Positions 1-6,341 of a stretch of 7,169 nt of DNA are shown here, piece after piece. The notes beneath the pieces are model-generated. The model ran no database searches. It saw only the letters and a program-made list of their open reading frames with translations, and was not told the DNA's origin. Position 1 is the stretch's first letter; the number at the start of each line of letters is the position of its first letter. The translations under genes and the position numbers were made by a program. The DNA is from Nitrososphaerales archaeon TH526 (GTDB lineage: Archaea > Thermoproteota > Nitrososphaeria > Nitrososphaerales > Nitrososphaeraceae): assembly GCA_014523665.1 (NCBI GenBank), contig JAATVR010000629.1, forward strand, positions 1 through 7,169. The letters run 5' to 3'.

Positions 1-1
1 A

Positions 2-499
2 CCAAACGCATCAATATCCAAAACGACTGTTTTTGATGGTCCATGCATAATCGAAGATGACGTTACAATTGATGACTTTTGCAAAATAAAAGGACCCACG
101 TACATTAGTAAAGGTAGCTTCATCGGGGTGAGCTCGCTTATCAGAAACTGCATGTTGGGTAATAAAACACGGATAGGATTCAACTGCGAAGTTGCTAGGT
201 CCTATTTACTGGGTGGTGATAAAATTTCGCAACAGAACATTTTGATTGATAGCATAATAGGAGAGAATGTGTGGTTTGGCGCTTATGCGGCAACCTTGAA
301 TGCTCTATCTACCAAACAAAAAATTTCATATGAAATTGAGAAAGGCAAATCAATAGATACTGGAATAGACCGCTTTGGAGCACTTGTCGGAAACAATTGT
401 ACTATTAGCACATCCGTCATAATCATGCCAGGAAGACACATTCAGGCTGATACATTTGTGAAGCCAGAAACAACCGTTGCCAAGAGTATAGGTCATTAA
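2..499 (+). CDS. GlmU-like sugar-1-phosphate nucleotidyltransferase, C-terminal beta-helix domain (5' partial)
   Basis: The reading frame is open from the left edge to a TAA at 497-499, giving about 165 codons. The GTG at 128 is internal, and the true start and the nucleotidyltransferase domain lie outside the window. The visible part is a left-handed parallel beta-helix with hexapeptide-style repeats (for example IIEDDV, TIDDFC, SIIGEN). Near the C-terminus K-G-K-S-I-D-T-G followed by F-G-A-L-V-G-N-N and I-M-P-G is the signature end of archaeal bifunctional sugar-1-phosphate nucleotidylyltransferase/acetyltransferases. That family makes UDP- or dTDP-activated sugars in the cytoplasm for surface glycans. 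At the place where GlmU-type acetyltransferases carry H-x-x-Y before G-D-x-x-I-G, this protein reads Q-Q-N-I-L-I-D-S-I-I-G (codons from 230), so the usual His and Tyr appear to be missing. Acetyltransfer is therefore doubtful and the domain may be structural. Family call firm; exact substrate unknown. Confidence 0.85.
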   Translation, partial: PNASISKTTVFDGPCIIEDDVTIDDFCKIKGPTYISKGSFIGVSSLIRNCMLGNKTRIGFNCEVARSYLLGGDKISQQNILIDSIIGENVWFGAYAATLNALSTKQKISYEIEKGKSIDTGIDRFGALVGNNCTISTSVIIMPGRHIQADTFVKPETTVAKSIGH

Positions 500-541
500 T
501 TGTCAAGCGAAATGGCAGGCAAGAAGCATTGTTGACAATGC
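499..541. other. Competing inverted repeats just after the nucleotidyltransferase stop
   Basis: ATTGTCAA (499-506) and TTGACAAT (532-539) form a perfect 8-bp inverted repeat with a 25-nt spacer, starting at the last base of the stop codon. A second arm pair, GCATTGT (526-532) and ACAATGC (535-541), forms a 7-bp stem around two bases. The two stems share bases, so only one can form at a time. There is no T-run after them, so a normal terminator is not well supported. It could be an RNA-processing or 3'-end structure, or a protein-binding palindrome. Confidence 0.4.
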
Positions 542-770
542 AGTCAAGTTGTTTCGATTGGTTTACTATTCTGATTAATCTACTAGCCAGGAACTTGTGA
601 GATGTTCAAATTCTTGACTGAACTCCCAAGTAATCCCAAAAAAACTGATCCAGCAGGACACCTTAAAGAAAAGCCTCAGTATTCACGCTAGCGCATGATT
701 GAAACAGTAATCTCCTAATAAAGACATGAGTAAGCCAATTTACCATATATTCAATCTCCTAGTCAATTAT
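542..770. other. Intergenic spacer, no convincing gene
   Basis: This is most of the 314-base gap between the nucleotidyltransferase and the fkbH-like gene. The only item of note is a 29-codon plus-strand ORF at 602-691 (MFKFLTEL..., Lys/Pro-rich end). An in-frame TAG lies six codons upstream of its ATG and there is no promoter or ribosome-binding site. It may be chance or the tail of a decayed gene. No RNA gene or tandem repeat was seen. Confidence 0.35.
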
Positions 771-787
771 TCCGGAATATATATAAG
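771..787 (+). promoter_or_regulatory. Archaeal TATA/BRE promoter of the fkbH-ACP-maoC cassette
   Basis: The sequence TCCGGAATATATATAAG ends 26 bases before the ATG at 814. TATATATAA (778-786) is a strong archaeal TATA box, with purine-rich GGAA upstream in the BRE position. Transcription normally begins about 25 bases downstream of the TATA centre, which here is near 807-809. The mRNA would have a leader of only a few bases, which fits the lack of a Shine-Dalgarno sequence. The three downstream genes overlap, so this is probably the promoter for all of them. Confidence 0.6.
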
Positions 788-813
788 AATTCGACGCAAA
801 GCAATCTAAGTCA

Positions 814-2580
814 ATGCAGTCGCAGGTGGAACCTAACCTATCATACTATATAGCGAAAGCACGGTCTATAAATGGTCGGATTTTCCAAAAGAAAATTAAA
901 GTTGCCATCCTTAGCAGCTATACGATTAACGGCTTGGAAGAAGCACTTCGTGTCAAATGTGCAGAAAGCAACATAACCTGCGCGACCTATCTTTGTGGCT
1001 ATGGACAGTACAATCAGGATATTCTTGATCAATCAAGTAAGCTGTATGAATTTTCTCCTAATATTACTTTCATAATTATCGACACAAGGACAGTTTTGTC
1101 TACCCTCTTCTATACTCCTTACACAATAGCTGCCAACGATAGAAGAACCTACATTGACAAGCGCGTCGCTGATTTCGTGAATTTGGTTCGCACCTTCAAG
1201 AATAGAACAGACTCAAAATTGGTCTTGACGAATTGCAGTATTCCGAATTATTCACCCTACGGGATCTGTGAAGTAAGGACCGAATATGGTCTTCAAGAAA
1301 TGGTGTCCGATTTCAACTCCAGATTGTCTGAAGCATTTAGAGGCGACCCTCAAGTATTCTTGTTCGATTTCAATTCCTTTGTGTCAAAATACGGCGAAAT
1401 CAATGTACTAGATTACCGACAGCTTCTTGCTGGGGATATTAAGGTCTCTTTGGGCTACATTCCTCACCTGGCAGAGGAGTTAATGGGATATGTCAAAGCA
1501 GACCTAGGACTAAATCGGAAGTGTATAGTACTTGATTTAGATAACACCCTATGGGGTGGAATAATTGGAGAGGATGGGTTTGATCGAATCGACCTATCAT
1601 TGAAACCTCCTGGCATGGCGTTCGTGGAATTCCAGCGCGTACTTCTAGCGCTCTATCAAAGAGGAATAATTCTTGCAATTAATAGCAGAAACAACGAAGA
1701 TGAAGCTCTAAGGGCTATCAGAGAACATCCGTACATGATCCTTCGAGAAGAAAATTTTGCAACTATGAAAATAAACTGGAACGACAAAATCTCTAATATG
1801 AAAGAAATAGCCGAGGAATTAAATATTGGATTAGACAGCATTGTCTACTTTGATGATGATCCTGTGAATAGGGAATTAATGTTAAAGGCAATACCAGAGA
1901 TTATGACGGTCAACCTGCCAGATGATCCATCACTGTATGCATCAACCTTGATGAGAATTAACGACTTTAACACCCTTGCCATTACTAGTGAAGATAGCAA
2001 TAGAGGCAAAATGTACAAACAGGAGCAGAAGAGAATCGAGTTAAAGAAGTCTGCTTCGAATTTGGAAGATTTTCTTAAGCAACTTGAAATCAAGGTCACG
2101 ATGAGGAAGGCAAATAATTTCACGGTTCCTAGAATTGCTCAGCTTACACTCAAGACCAATCAGTTTAATCTTACAACTCATCGTTATCAAGAAGAAGACA
2201 TTCAAATGTTTGCTAATGATCAAACTAAATTGATCGGATGTGCTCAAACCATGGACAAATTTGGGGACAATGGTATTACAGGCGTATACATTGTTAACAA
2301 GAACAACGCAGATAAAGAATGGTTCATAGATACTTTTCTGCTAAGTTGCAGAGTAATGGGGAGAGGAATAGAGAACGCCATGCTGGGATACATCCTGAGT
2401 AAGGCGAAGGAAGAAGGGGCTGTCAAAGTTAAAGCCGAGTTCATACCTACGAAAAAAAACAAACCTTGCGAACAACTCCTGCCTAATTTTGGATTCGAAA
2501 AGGAAGTGGGACAACAATGGGTGTATACCTATAGCGTACCTGTAAAACAGACTAATCATATCGAACTAATTGAAGATTAA
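814..2580 (+). CDS. FkbH-like protein: HAD-IIIC phosphatase/acyltransferase with C-terminal GNAT domain
   Basis: This 588-residue protein is full length for the FkbH family. Residues about 25-235 form the SGNH-like N-terminal region (SSYTINGL; GYGQYNQ). Residues about 236-380 are the HAD-IIIC domain with D241-L-D243-N-T245-LWGG (nucleophile loop), N-S291-R-N-N (motif II), W322-N-D-K325 (motif III lysine) and F-D347-D-D349-P (motif IV). Residues about 425-575 form a GNAT-like domain (LKTNQFNLTT at 446-455; FLLSCRVMGRG around 508-518). Characterised relatives take a glyceryl group from 1,3-bisphosphoglycerate, dephosphorylate it and load it onto an ACP. Others act on carrier-bound acyl groups in polysaccharide or peptide pathways. 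The next gene, overlapping by one base (TAATG), encodes a matching ACP, which strongly supports a carrier-loading role. All visible catalytic residues are intact. The ATG at 814 fits the TATA box upstream. The acyl group and final product cannot be read from the sequence. Confidence 0.93.
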   Translation: MQSQVEPNLSYYIAKARSINGRIFQKKIKVAILSSYTINGLEEALRVKCAESNITCATYLCGYGQYNQDILDQSSKLYEFSPNITFIIIDTRTVLSTLFYTPYTIAANDRRTYIDKRVADFVNLVRTFKNRTDSKLVLTNCSIPNYSPYGICEVRTEYGLQEMVSDFNSRLSEAFRGDPQVFLFDFNSFVSKYGEINVLDYRQLLAGDIKVSLGYIPHLAEELMGYVKADLGLNRKCIVLDLDNTLWGGIIGEDGFDRIDLSLKPPGMAFVEFQRVLLALYQRGIILAINSRNNEDEALRAIREHPYMILREENFATMKINWNDKISNMKEIAEELNIGLDSIVYFDDDPVNRELMLKAIPEIMTVNLPDDPSLYASTLMRINDFNTLAITSEDSNRGKMYKQEQKRIELKKSASNLEDFLKQLEIKVTMRKANNFTVPRIAQLTLKTNQFNLTTHRYQEEDIQMFANDQTKLIGCAQTMDKFGDNGITGVYIVNKNNADKEWFIDTFLLSCRVMGRGIENAMLGYILSKAKEEGAVKVKAEFIPTKKNKPCEQLLPNFGFEKEVGQQWVYTYSVPVKQTNHIELIED

Positions 2581-2819
2581 TGTCTAACAGTCTCTTAGAT
2601 ATAGTTGCAAATATTATGGAGGTAGAGGCTTCTCAAATTGATGATGATTCCGGCCCCGAAACAATTGAAAGCTGGGATTCCTTTCGTGGGTTGATATTAT
2701 TTGAGGAACTTGAATCCAAATTTAATGTGAAATTTACTCTTAATGAATTATTAAACGTCAAGAAGATAAAGGACATAAAAAATATACTATCAGTACGTGG
2801 CGCATCGTTATATGAATGA
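2580..2819 (+). CDS. Acyl carrier protein
   Basis: This is a 79-residue acidic protein of normal ACP length. W32-D33-S34-F35 is the phosphopantetheine attachment site, with Ser34 as the modified residue. Phe replaces the Leu of the usual D-S-L, a variation seen in stand-alone carrier proteins. The helix after it (LILFEELESKF) and the C-terminal KKIKDIKNIL match the fold. The start codon overlaps the stop of the fkbH-like gene as TAATG, and the end overlaps the hydratase gene, so translation is probably coupled. It should carry the acyl or glyceryl group handled by both neighbours. A phosphopantetheinyl transferase is needed to activate it and none is in this window. ACPs are unusual in archaea, which do not use type II fatty-acid synthesis for membrane lipids, so acquisition from bacteria is plausible, although base composition resembles its neighbours. 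Confidence 0.9.
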   Translation: MSNSLLDIVANIMEVEASQIDDDSGPETIESWDSFRGLILFEELESKFNVKFTLNELLNVKKIKDIKNILSVRGASLYE

Positions 2820-3243
2820 AGCCACCATATCACGGTACACACTGAAAGATGTTGAGGAAGGCCTTAGGAAAACATTCAAAGTCAATATTACAGAATCGAT
2901 GGTCAGTGAATTTGCAAGAATTACTGGTGATTATTCGCCAATGCATATGGACGAAGAGTATGCTCACAAGACAGAATTTAAGCATAGAATATGCCACGGT
3001 ATGCTTGTCGGATCCTTCCTCTCCCGTTTGGTGGGAATGCATTTACCGGGAGAAAATGGGCTGCTACTCTCTTATTCATTCAGGCATCTTTTACCTTGTT
3101 ATCTGAATCAGGAACTCATTGTCGACGGCACAATTATAGGAAAAAGCGAATCTACAAGAATTATTACCATCAAAGCAACCATCAAAGACGGATTTGGAAA
3201 ACTCTTGGTTGATGGGCAGCTGAAGGTGTTGGTTTTAAAATAG
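2812..3243 (+). CDS. MaoC-type hot-dog (R)-hydratase/dehydratase
   Basis: The 143-residue product (from ATG 2812) is a single hot-dog domain of MaoC/(R)-specific enoyl hydratase type. The hydratase motif reads G-D40-Y-S-P-M-H45-M-D, keeping the catalytic Asp and His at the usual spacing of five, with Ser in place of the common Asn. It is followed by a typical I-C-H-G-M-L segment and the strand FRHLLPCY. Family members add or remove water at the beta position of acyl thioesters, on CoA or ACP. ATG 2812 is chosen because it overlaps the ACP stop by eight bases (ATGAATGA). An in-frame GTG at 2797 would add five residues and deepen the overlap. In this cassette the likely substrate is an ACP-bound hydroxyacyl or enoyl group, which is inference. 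There is no clear terminator after the stop. Confidence 0.88.
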   Translation: MNEATISRYTLKDVEEGLRKTFKVNITESMVSEFARITGDYSPMHMDEEYAHKTEFKHRICHGMLVGSFLSRLVGMHLPGENGLLLSYSFRHLLPCYLNQELIVDGTIIGKSESTRIITIKATIKDGFGKLLVDGQLKVLVLK

Positions 3244-4917
3244 AATTCGTCGATGGAAAATTGATATAACGTATGCAAAATAAATTGGGAGGCTAATATT
3301 GAACTTTCCCACTCCAGCCGATTATTGCTTTCCTTCTGTTGAAATCGGGATTCATATTTATCCATAATTCGATGGCTACTTCTAGTGATTTACTTATAAC
3401 CCATTTCTGACGGTGCCGCGAAGAGCAACAACTTGACTGGATTGCGTTCACATAATCATGCAGTAAACCAGTTATGTGTAAGCATGTATATTCATATGAA
3501 ACGGAATGGATCTTAAGTATCGTTGTCGCAACGCTGATGTAGTCTTCGAAGACAAAAGACCCAGGTCATAATACGAGATTTTTCCCCAACCAGAGGCAGC
3601 TAAAATAATGAAGGGTATCAGATGAATTCGTCTGTATGATCGTTTAAGCGGGCTTGGGTCGACTATCTAGAGTAATTGTGATTGATGTACTATTAATAGT
3701 GTAATATCATATCAAATGATTTTACTGGTATTTCGGTACTATTATTTGAATTTCACAGACCAATAGCAATAGCAGTAGGATATACTATAGAAGGTGTATA
3801 AATGTTTAAGGGATAATCCTTATTTTGAAAGACCAGAGAGGTTCCACTAGTATACGCCTGCCCGCTGTGACAAGCACTCTGATTGTTCTGGGATATTCGG
3901 GTCAACGACAACAAGCTAGAGCAGAAGGTGAGGCTTGGATACAGGGATGGGCGTAAGCAAAAAATGATTTTCTATCGGGAAATGGCTACAATGACAACTC
4001 TCCCCCATAGAACTCGAATATAATGTGTGCGGAGTATCAACTAGGGAATTCCGTTGGTTGGAATGCGCAAAATTCCCCTGGCGAGAGAAAATGAGGCAAC
4101 TCAAAATGAGTTTGAATTCAGCAAGGGTAGCGATGGAAACCAGGCTAACTGGCACGGTATAACGTTTGTGGTATTTTAGTATTTTGCAAATATTATTTAT
4201 ATTATATATGGCTAACCCACCAAGCTTAGATTACATATACTAATGTATAGGGACGGGGGAGTCGATCAACAATACCACTTATTATAGTACTACCCGTTTT
4301 ACTGAATCTCATCACACTGTAACATAGTACTATCCGCCGCTGCAGTAGTGGGCATTACTGGAAAGAGCATAAGATATTAAAAAGGATCGATATTAATTTC
4401 AAGGATTCTCGAATTGAACTTCAATGATAGTTAAGATGATCTCTGCAGATTTTCGATTATTATAGATAGATTGCTCGCGGGTCATTTTAACGATTTCGAG
4501 AGATGCTAATAAGGTAAGATTCAATGGCTAAAGGTTTTGAGTTCGATAAGTCTATTTCTGCAGGTATTTTTTTAGCCGCCCTAAGAATAAGGTCCAGCCA
4601 GAGCCTCACTCTTGATTAAGTGTGTTAAATTTAACCCTTGCAGACATGCAAAATATAGTCATGCTAACCGATTCGTATTGTCGGAGCCTCTATTTACCAT
4701 CATGTAACATGAGTAGTTTAGGTAGCTATATATTTTATTAGTCAGCTGATCACAAGAAATCTGGTACTTTATATTTGATAACACAAAAAATAATCTAAAT
4801 TCTTTCTTTTAACTGCAAATATCAGTCAAATATCATCCATTTAGCAAGTTATCTGTTAAGGAGTCTATTCAATCCATCTAATTATCTACACAAGAAATTG
4901 GGACAAAGTATTGTGGA
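3244..4917. other. AT-rich gene-poor spacer with scattered open fragments
   Basis: About 1.67 kb with no intact gene I can support. Open stretches exist but overlap each other in different frames. On the plus strand there is a ~47-codon fragment at 3810-3953, a ~46-codon fragment around 3883-4020 and a 31-codon ORF at 4524-4619 (MAKGFEFDK...). On the minus strand there is a ~60-codon opening within about 3475-3670 and another around 4480-4610. Their overlap and lack of motifs suggest decayed genes or chance. Two perfect 12-bp palindromes occur, GTCTTCGAAGAC (3542-3553) and ACTATTAATAGT (3689-3700), and a near-repeat of ATAGTACTAYCCG lies near 4285 and 4326. No tRNA, rRNA or CRISPR array was seen. 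Confidence 0.5.
4399..4485 (-). pseudogene. Possible N-terminal remnant of a thaumarchaeal winged-helix regulator
   Basis: A minus-strand ATG at 4485 opens 28 codons before TGA at 4399-4401. The peptide centre, N-R-K-S-A-E-I-I-L-T-I-I-E-V, resembles the first helix of the small winged-helix (HTH_45-like) regulators that are very numerous in Nitrososphaeria. Those normally continue with a K-T-K-I-M-Y segment, which I cannot find in any frame downstream. If the resemblance is real, this is a truncated, non-functional start. It could also be a chance open stretch, since other frames are also open here. Confidence 0.25.
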
Positions 4918-5014
4918 CATCCTGTTGCTTTTAATTGGGCTTGCTCTCATAATTCTCTTAATTCATATAAAACTAAAATAAAAAAAGAAGACTCTTTTGT
5001 CCTTCTTTAATTTT
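4918..5014. repeat. Copy A of a ~97-bp direct repeat downstream of a secreted-protein gene
   Basis: This stretch matches 6572-6667 with roughly a dozen mismatches, mostly transitions, and one single-base gap (counted by eye). The last ~33 bases (4981-5013) are identical. On the minus strand the copy covers the stop codon of the CAP gene, the terminator hairpin and T-run, and then a fossil coding stretch reading V-L-Y-E-L-R-E-L-stop-E-Q-A-Q-L-K-A from 4973 down. The same peptide, without the stop, begins the broken gene in copy B. The repeat therefore reaches past the terminator into old coding DNA and marks a segmental duplication. Confidence 0.85.
4971..5008 (-). terminator. Hairpin plus T-run terminator of the CAP gene
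   Basis: On the minus strand the stem starts in the stop codon. AAGAAGGAC pairs with GTCTTCTT around a short A-rich loop, with one bulged G, followed by TTTTTTTATTTTAG. A stem followed by a long T tract is a good transcription end signal, and archaeal RNA polymerase also stops at T-runs alone. The same element follows the second secreted-protein gene at 6625-6661. Confidence 0.7.
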
Positions 5015-5678
5015 CGCCACCACCACCACCTCCACCTTGGTCAGCAGGTGGAGCTGCTGCACCTTGGTCAGCAGGTGGAGCTGCTGCACCTTGGTCAGCA
5101 GGTGGAGCTGCTGCACCATACGGCAGCTGCCCCGGATAGTTGCCCGGAGGGTCGTAGCGACACACCAATATGCTGTAAGGAAGACCACCAGCACCGGGGG
5201 GCGCGGTCCCACAACCGATCTCGTGCGTGTTCTGCCAGACCATCTGAGTGTAATGACCGCACGTTACCGAGGGCGAGACAGGTGTACAAGTATTGGTTTG
5301 GCCGTTATAATCAGACTTTTCGGCGGCCCATTTAGACTGTCCCCCGTCTGGTTCGGATACACTCGTGAAAAAGCCTGCAATGTTCTCACCGCGACAGTTG
5401 CTGGTGCACGTCAGCCCTGTGTTCACGGGGTCGTGAGCGAACTTGCCTGTCGTAGCGATTTGCTGGGCCCAAGTCTGGGCACCGTCGGCGAGACTGTTGC
5501 TCCACGTGAGCGGCTGAACTTCAACGTCAGCGCGCTCGCTGTTATGCACGTCCAGGATGCTGCTCTCCAAATCCTGATTCGTCTGTGCGTACGATACCTG
5601 AGGCACCGACGACGGCACTGTCAGAATTGCCGCTGTGGCCAGAATCGTAATTATTCCTAAAAATACTTTCTTATACAT
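5007..5678 (-). CDS. Secreted CAP/PR-1-like (SCP superfamily) protein with Ala-Pro repeat and Gly-rich tail
   Basis: The 223-residue product starts at ATG 5678. Residues 1-31 are a signal peptide (KK, hydrophobic core, S-Y-A before Q32). Residues about 38-187 form a CAP domain with H45-N-S-E-R, H82, G-E98-N-I-A, W-A-A-E120, G-H142-Y-T-Q-M-V-W and C173-R-Y-D-P-P-G-N-Y. The four cavity residues His82, Glu98, Glu120 and His142 are all present. Six cysteines (91, 95, 131, 140, 156, 173) resemble the disulfide set of eukaryotic and bacterial PR-1 proteins. Residues 188-214 are three perfect GAAAPPADQ repeats, then seven glycines and E-N. CAP proteins act outside the cell, with reported lipid-binding or stress roles; the role here is unknown. 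The domain is about 60% GC against roughly 27-43% in sampled flanking lines, while the first dozen codons are AT-rich. This points to a transferred domain placed behind a local export signal. No lipobox or transmembrane anchor follows the domain. Confidence 0.92.
   Translation of the reverse strand: MYKKVFLGIITILATAAILTVPSSVPQVSYAQTNQDLESSILDVHNSERADVEVQPLTWSNSLADGAQTWAQQIATTGKFAHDPVNTGLTCTSNCRGENIAGFFTSVSEPDGGQSKWAAEKSDYNGQTNTCTPVSPSVTCGHYTQMVWQNTHEIGCGTAPPGAGGLPYSILVCRYDPPGNYPGQLPYGAAAPPADQGAAAPPADQGAAAPPADQGGGGGGGEN
5034..5114 (-). repeat. Three perfect 27-bp tandem repeats encoding GAAAPPADQ
   Basis: The units 5034-5060, 5061-5087 and 5088-5114 are identical at every base, including silent positions, which implies recent expansion or active homogenisation. 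The unit is in frame, so copy number changes would only lengthen or shorten the tail. A related 27-bp period is present in the other secreted-protein gene (GTGGAGCTGCTGCA at 6812 and again at 6839). Confidence 0.95.
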
Positions 5679-5691
5679 AATAGATCAGTAA

Positions 5692-5700
5692 CTTTTTATA
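5692..5700 (-). promoter_or_regulatory. Candidate TATA box near the CAP gene start
   Basis: On the minus strand TATAAAAAG ends 13 bases before the ATG at 5678. It has good TATA composition but is about 8 bases closer than ideal for a leaderless transcript starting at the ATG. An alternative is the stronger TATA-like element at 5807-5823, which would give a leader of roughly 110 bases. Confidence 0.3.
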
Positions 5701-5806
5701 ATGATTACCTATTATTAAGTTATTGATTAGTCTAATTATCGCTCTTTAAGGCGGCAATCCCATTTTCATAGGCTAATTAACTCTTCTTTCATCTGTTACT
5801 CGTTAA

Positions 5807-5823
5807 TCCGGATATATATCGGA
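5807..5823. promoter_or_regulatory. TCCGGATATATATCGGA TATA-like element
   Basis: This near-palindrome contains the perfect palindrome GATATATATC (5811-5820). It resembles the cassette promoter at 771-787, sharing TCCGGA followed by TATATAT. Being nearly symmetric it could work in either direction. Minus-strand use would produce a CAP transcript with a ~110-base leader. Plus-strand use would produce transcripts antisense to the transposase fossil. The rest of 5701-5886 is AT-rich with no gene. Confidence 0.35.
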
Positions 5824-5886
5824 CTGATATTGTGTTCTTTATTTGGAAACTGGTACAAGGAAGCAAATTTTAACCAGTACTGAAAA

Positions 5887-6341
5887 TGACGATCCTAACA
5901 CATTGAGTCATGATGTTGATCCTTCTATCGGATATTGTTAGTGCTTATTCCGAATGATATTGCTTCATCAAAATATGCATTGGTTTGACTACCCATGGCC
6001 TGTAAGTAATTCAAGTAGTTTGCTATATCTGTTGATGCATCTTTCCAGTAGAGTTTGCATTCTCTGTTATGGCTTCCTGAAATATGCCATATCTGCCTTT
6101 AAAACGAGAGGCATCATTCAGATATTCTGTCAGTCACTTCTTGCCTCAGATCTGTCATCATCTTTTGTCTGGTACCAGTCAGTATTCCATAAACTCATTC
6201 TGTGCTTCCTTTCGTATTAAACTCATTTTCTTTTTCTTAATTTATTAGTGTGATCATCCAATATTTGTGTATTCTATTGTGAGGAATTTTAATGCTATGT
6301 CTATCTTGTATTATGGCCTCTAATACTACCGTACTGCGGAG
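5887..6341 (-). pseudogene. Decayed DDE (rve-type, IS481/IS3-like) transposase
   Basis: Pieces of one transposase appear in order along the minus strand in changing frames. They are I-K-I-P-H-N-R-I-H-K (6326-6240 piece), Y-E-R-K-H-R-M-S-L-W-N-T-D-W (from about 6216), L-N-D-A-S-R-F-K-G-R-Y-G-I-F-Q-E-A (from about 6121) and L-E-R-C-I-N-R-Y then L-T-G-H-G (6048-5992). These match the integrase-core transposases common in archaea, whose usual forms are S-L-W-H-T-D-W, L-D-D-A-S-R-F and L-T-D-H-G. The first catalytic Asp survives (6178-6180). The second has become Gly (GGC at 5998-6000). TGA replaces two Trp codons, TAA another codon, and at least three frameshifts are needed. DNA near 5889 looks like a remnant of the third catalytic region at the right spacing. 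The N-terminal helix-turn-helix is absent and no terminal inverted repeats were recognised. Confidence 0.8.

Noticed and set aside
2797..2811. GTG start for the MaoC gene
   Set aside because: ATG 2812 is a better start and gives the common short stop/start overlap. The extra five residues precede the domain.
3108..3365. 85-codon minus-strand ORF
   Set aside because: Half of it is antisense to the MaoC gene. The remaining part reads plausibly but has no motif or promoter.
3916..4155. 79-codon minus-strand ORF
   Set aside because: There is no recognisable motif, and the opposite strand is equally open in two frames. It is likely chance in a gene-poor stretch.
5037..5660. 207-codon plus-strand ORF antisense to the CAP gene
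   Set aside because: It is a shadow caused by the high GC of the CAP gene and shows no family motif. The minus strand carries the signal peptide and CAP motifs.
5954..6220. 88-codon plus-strand ORF
   Set aside because: It lies antisense to the transposase fossil, whose motifs explain this DNA. There is no promoter or recognisable domain.
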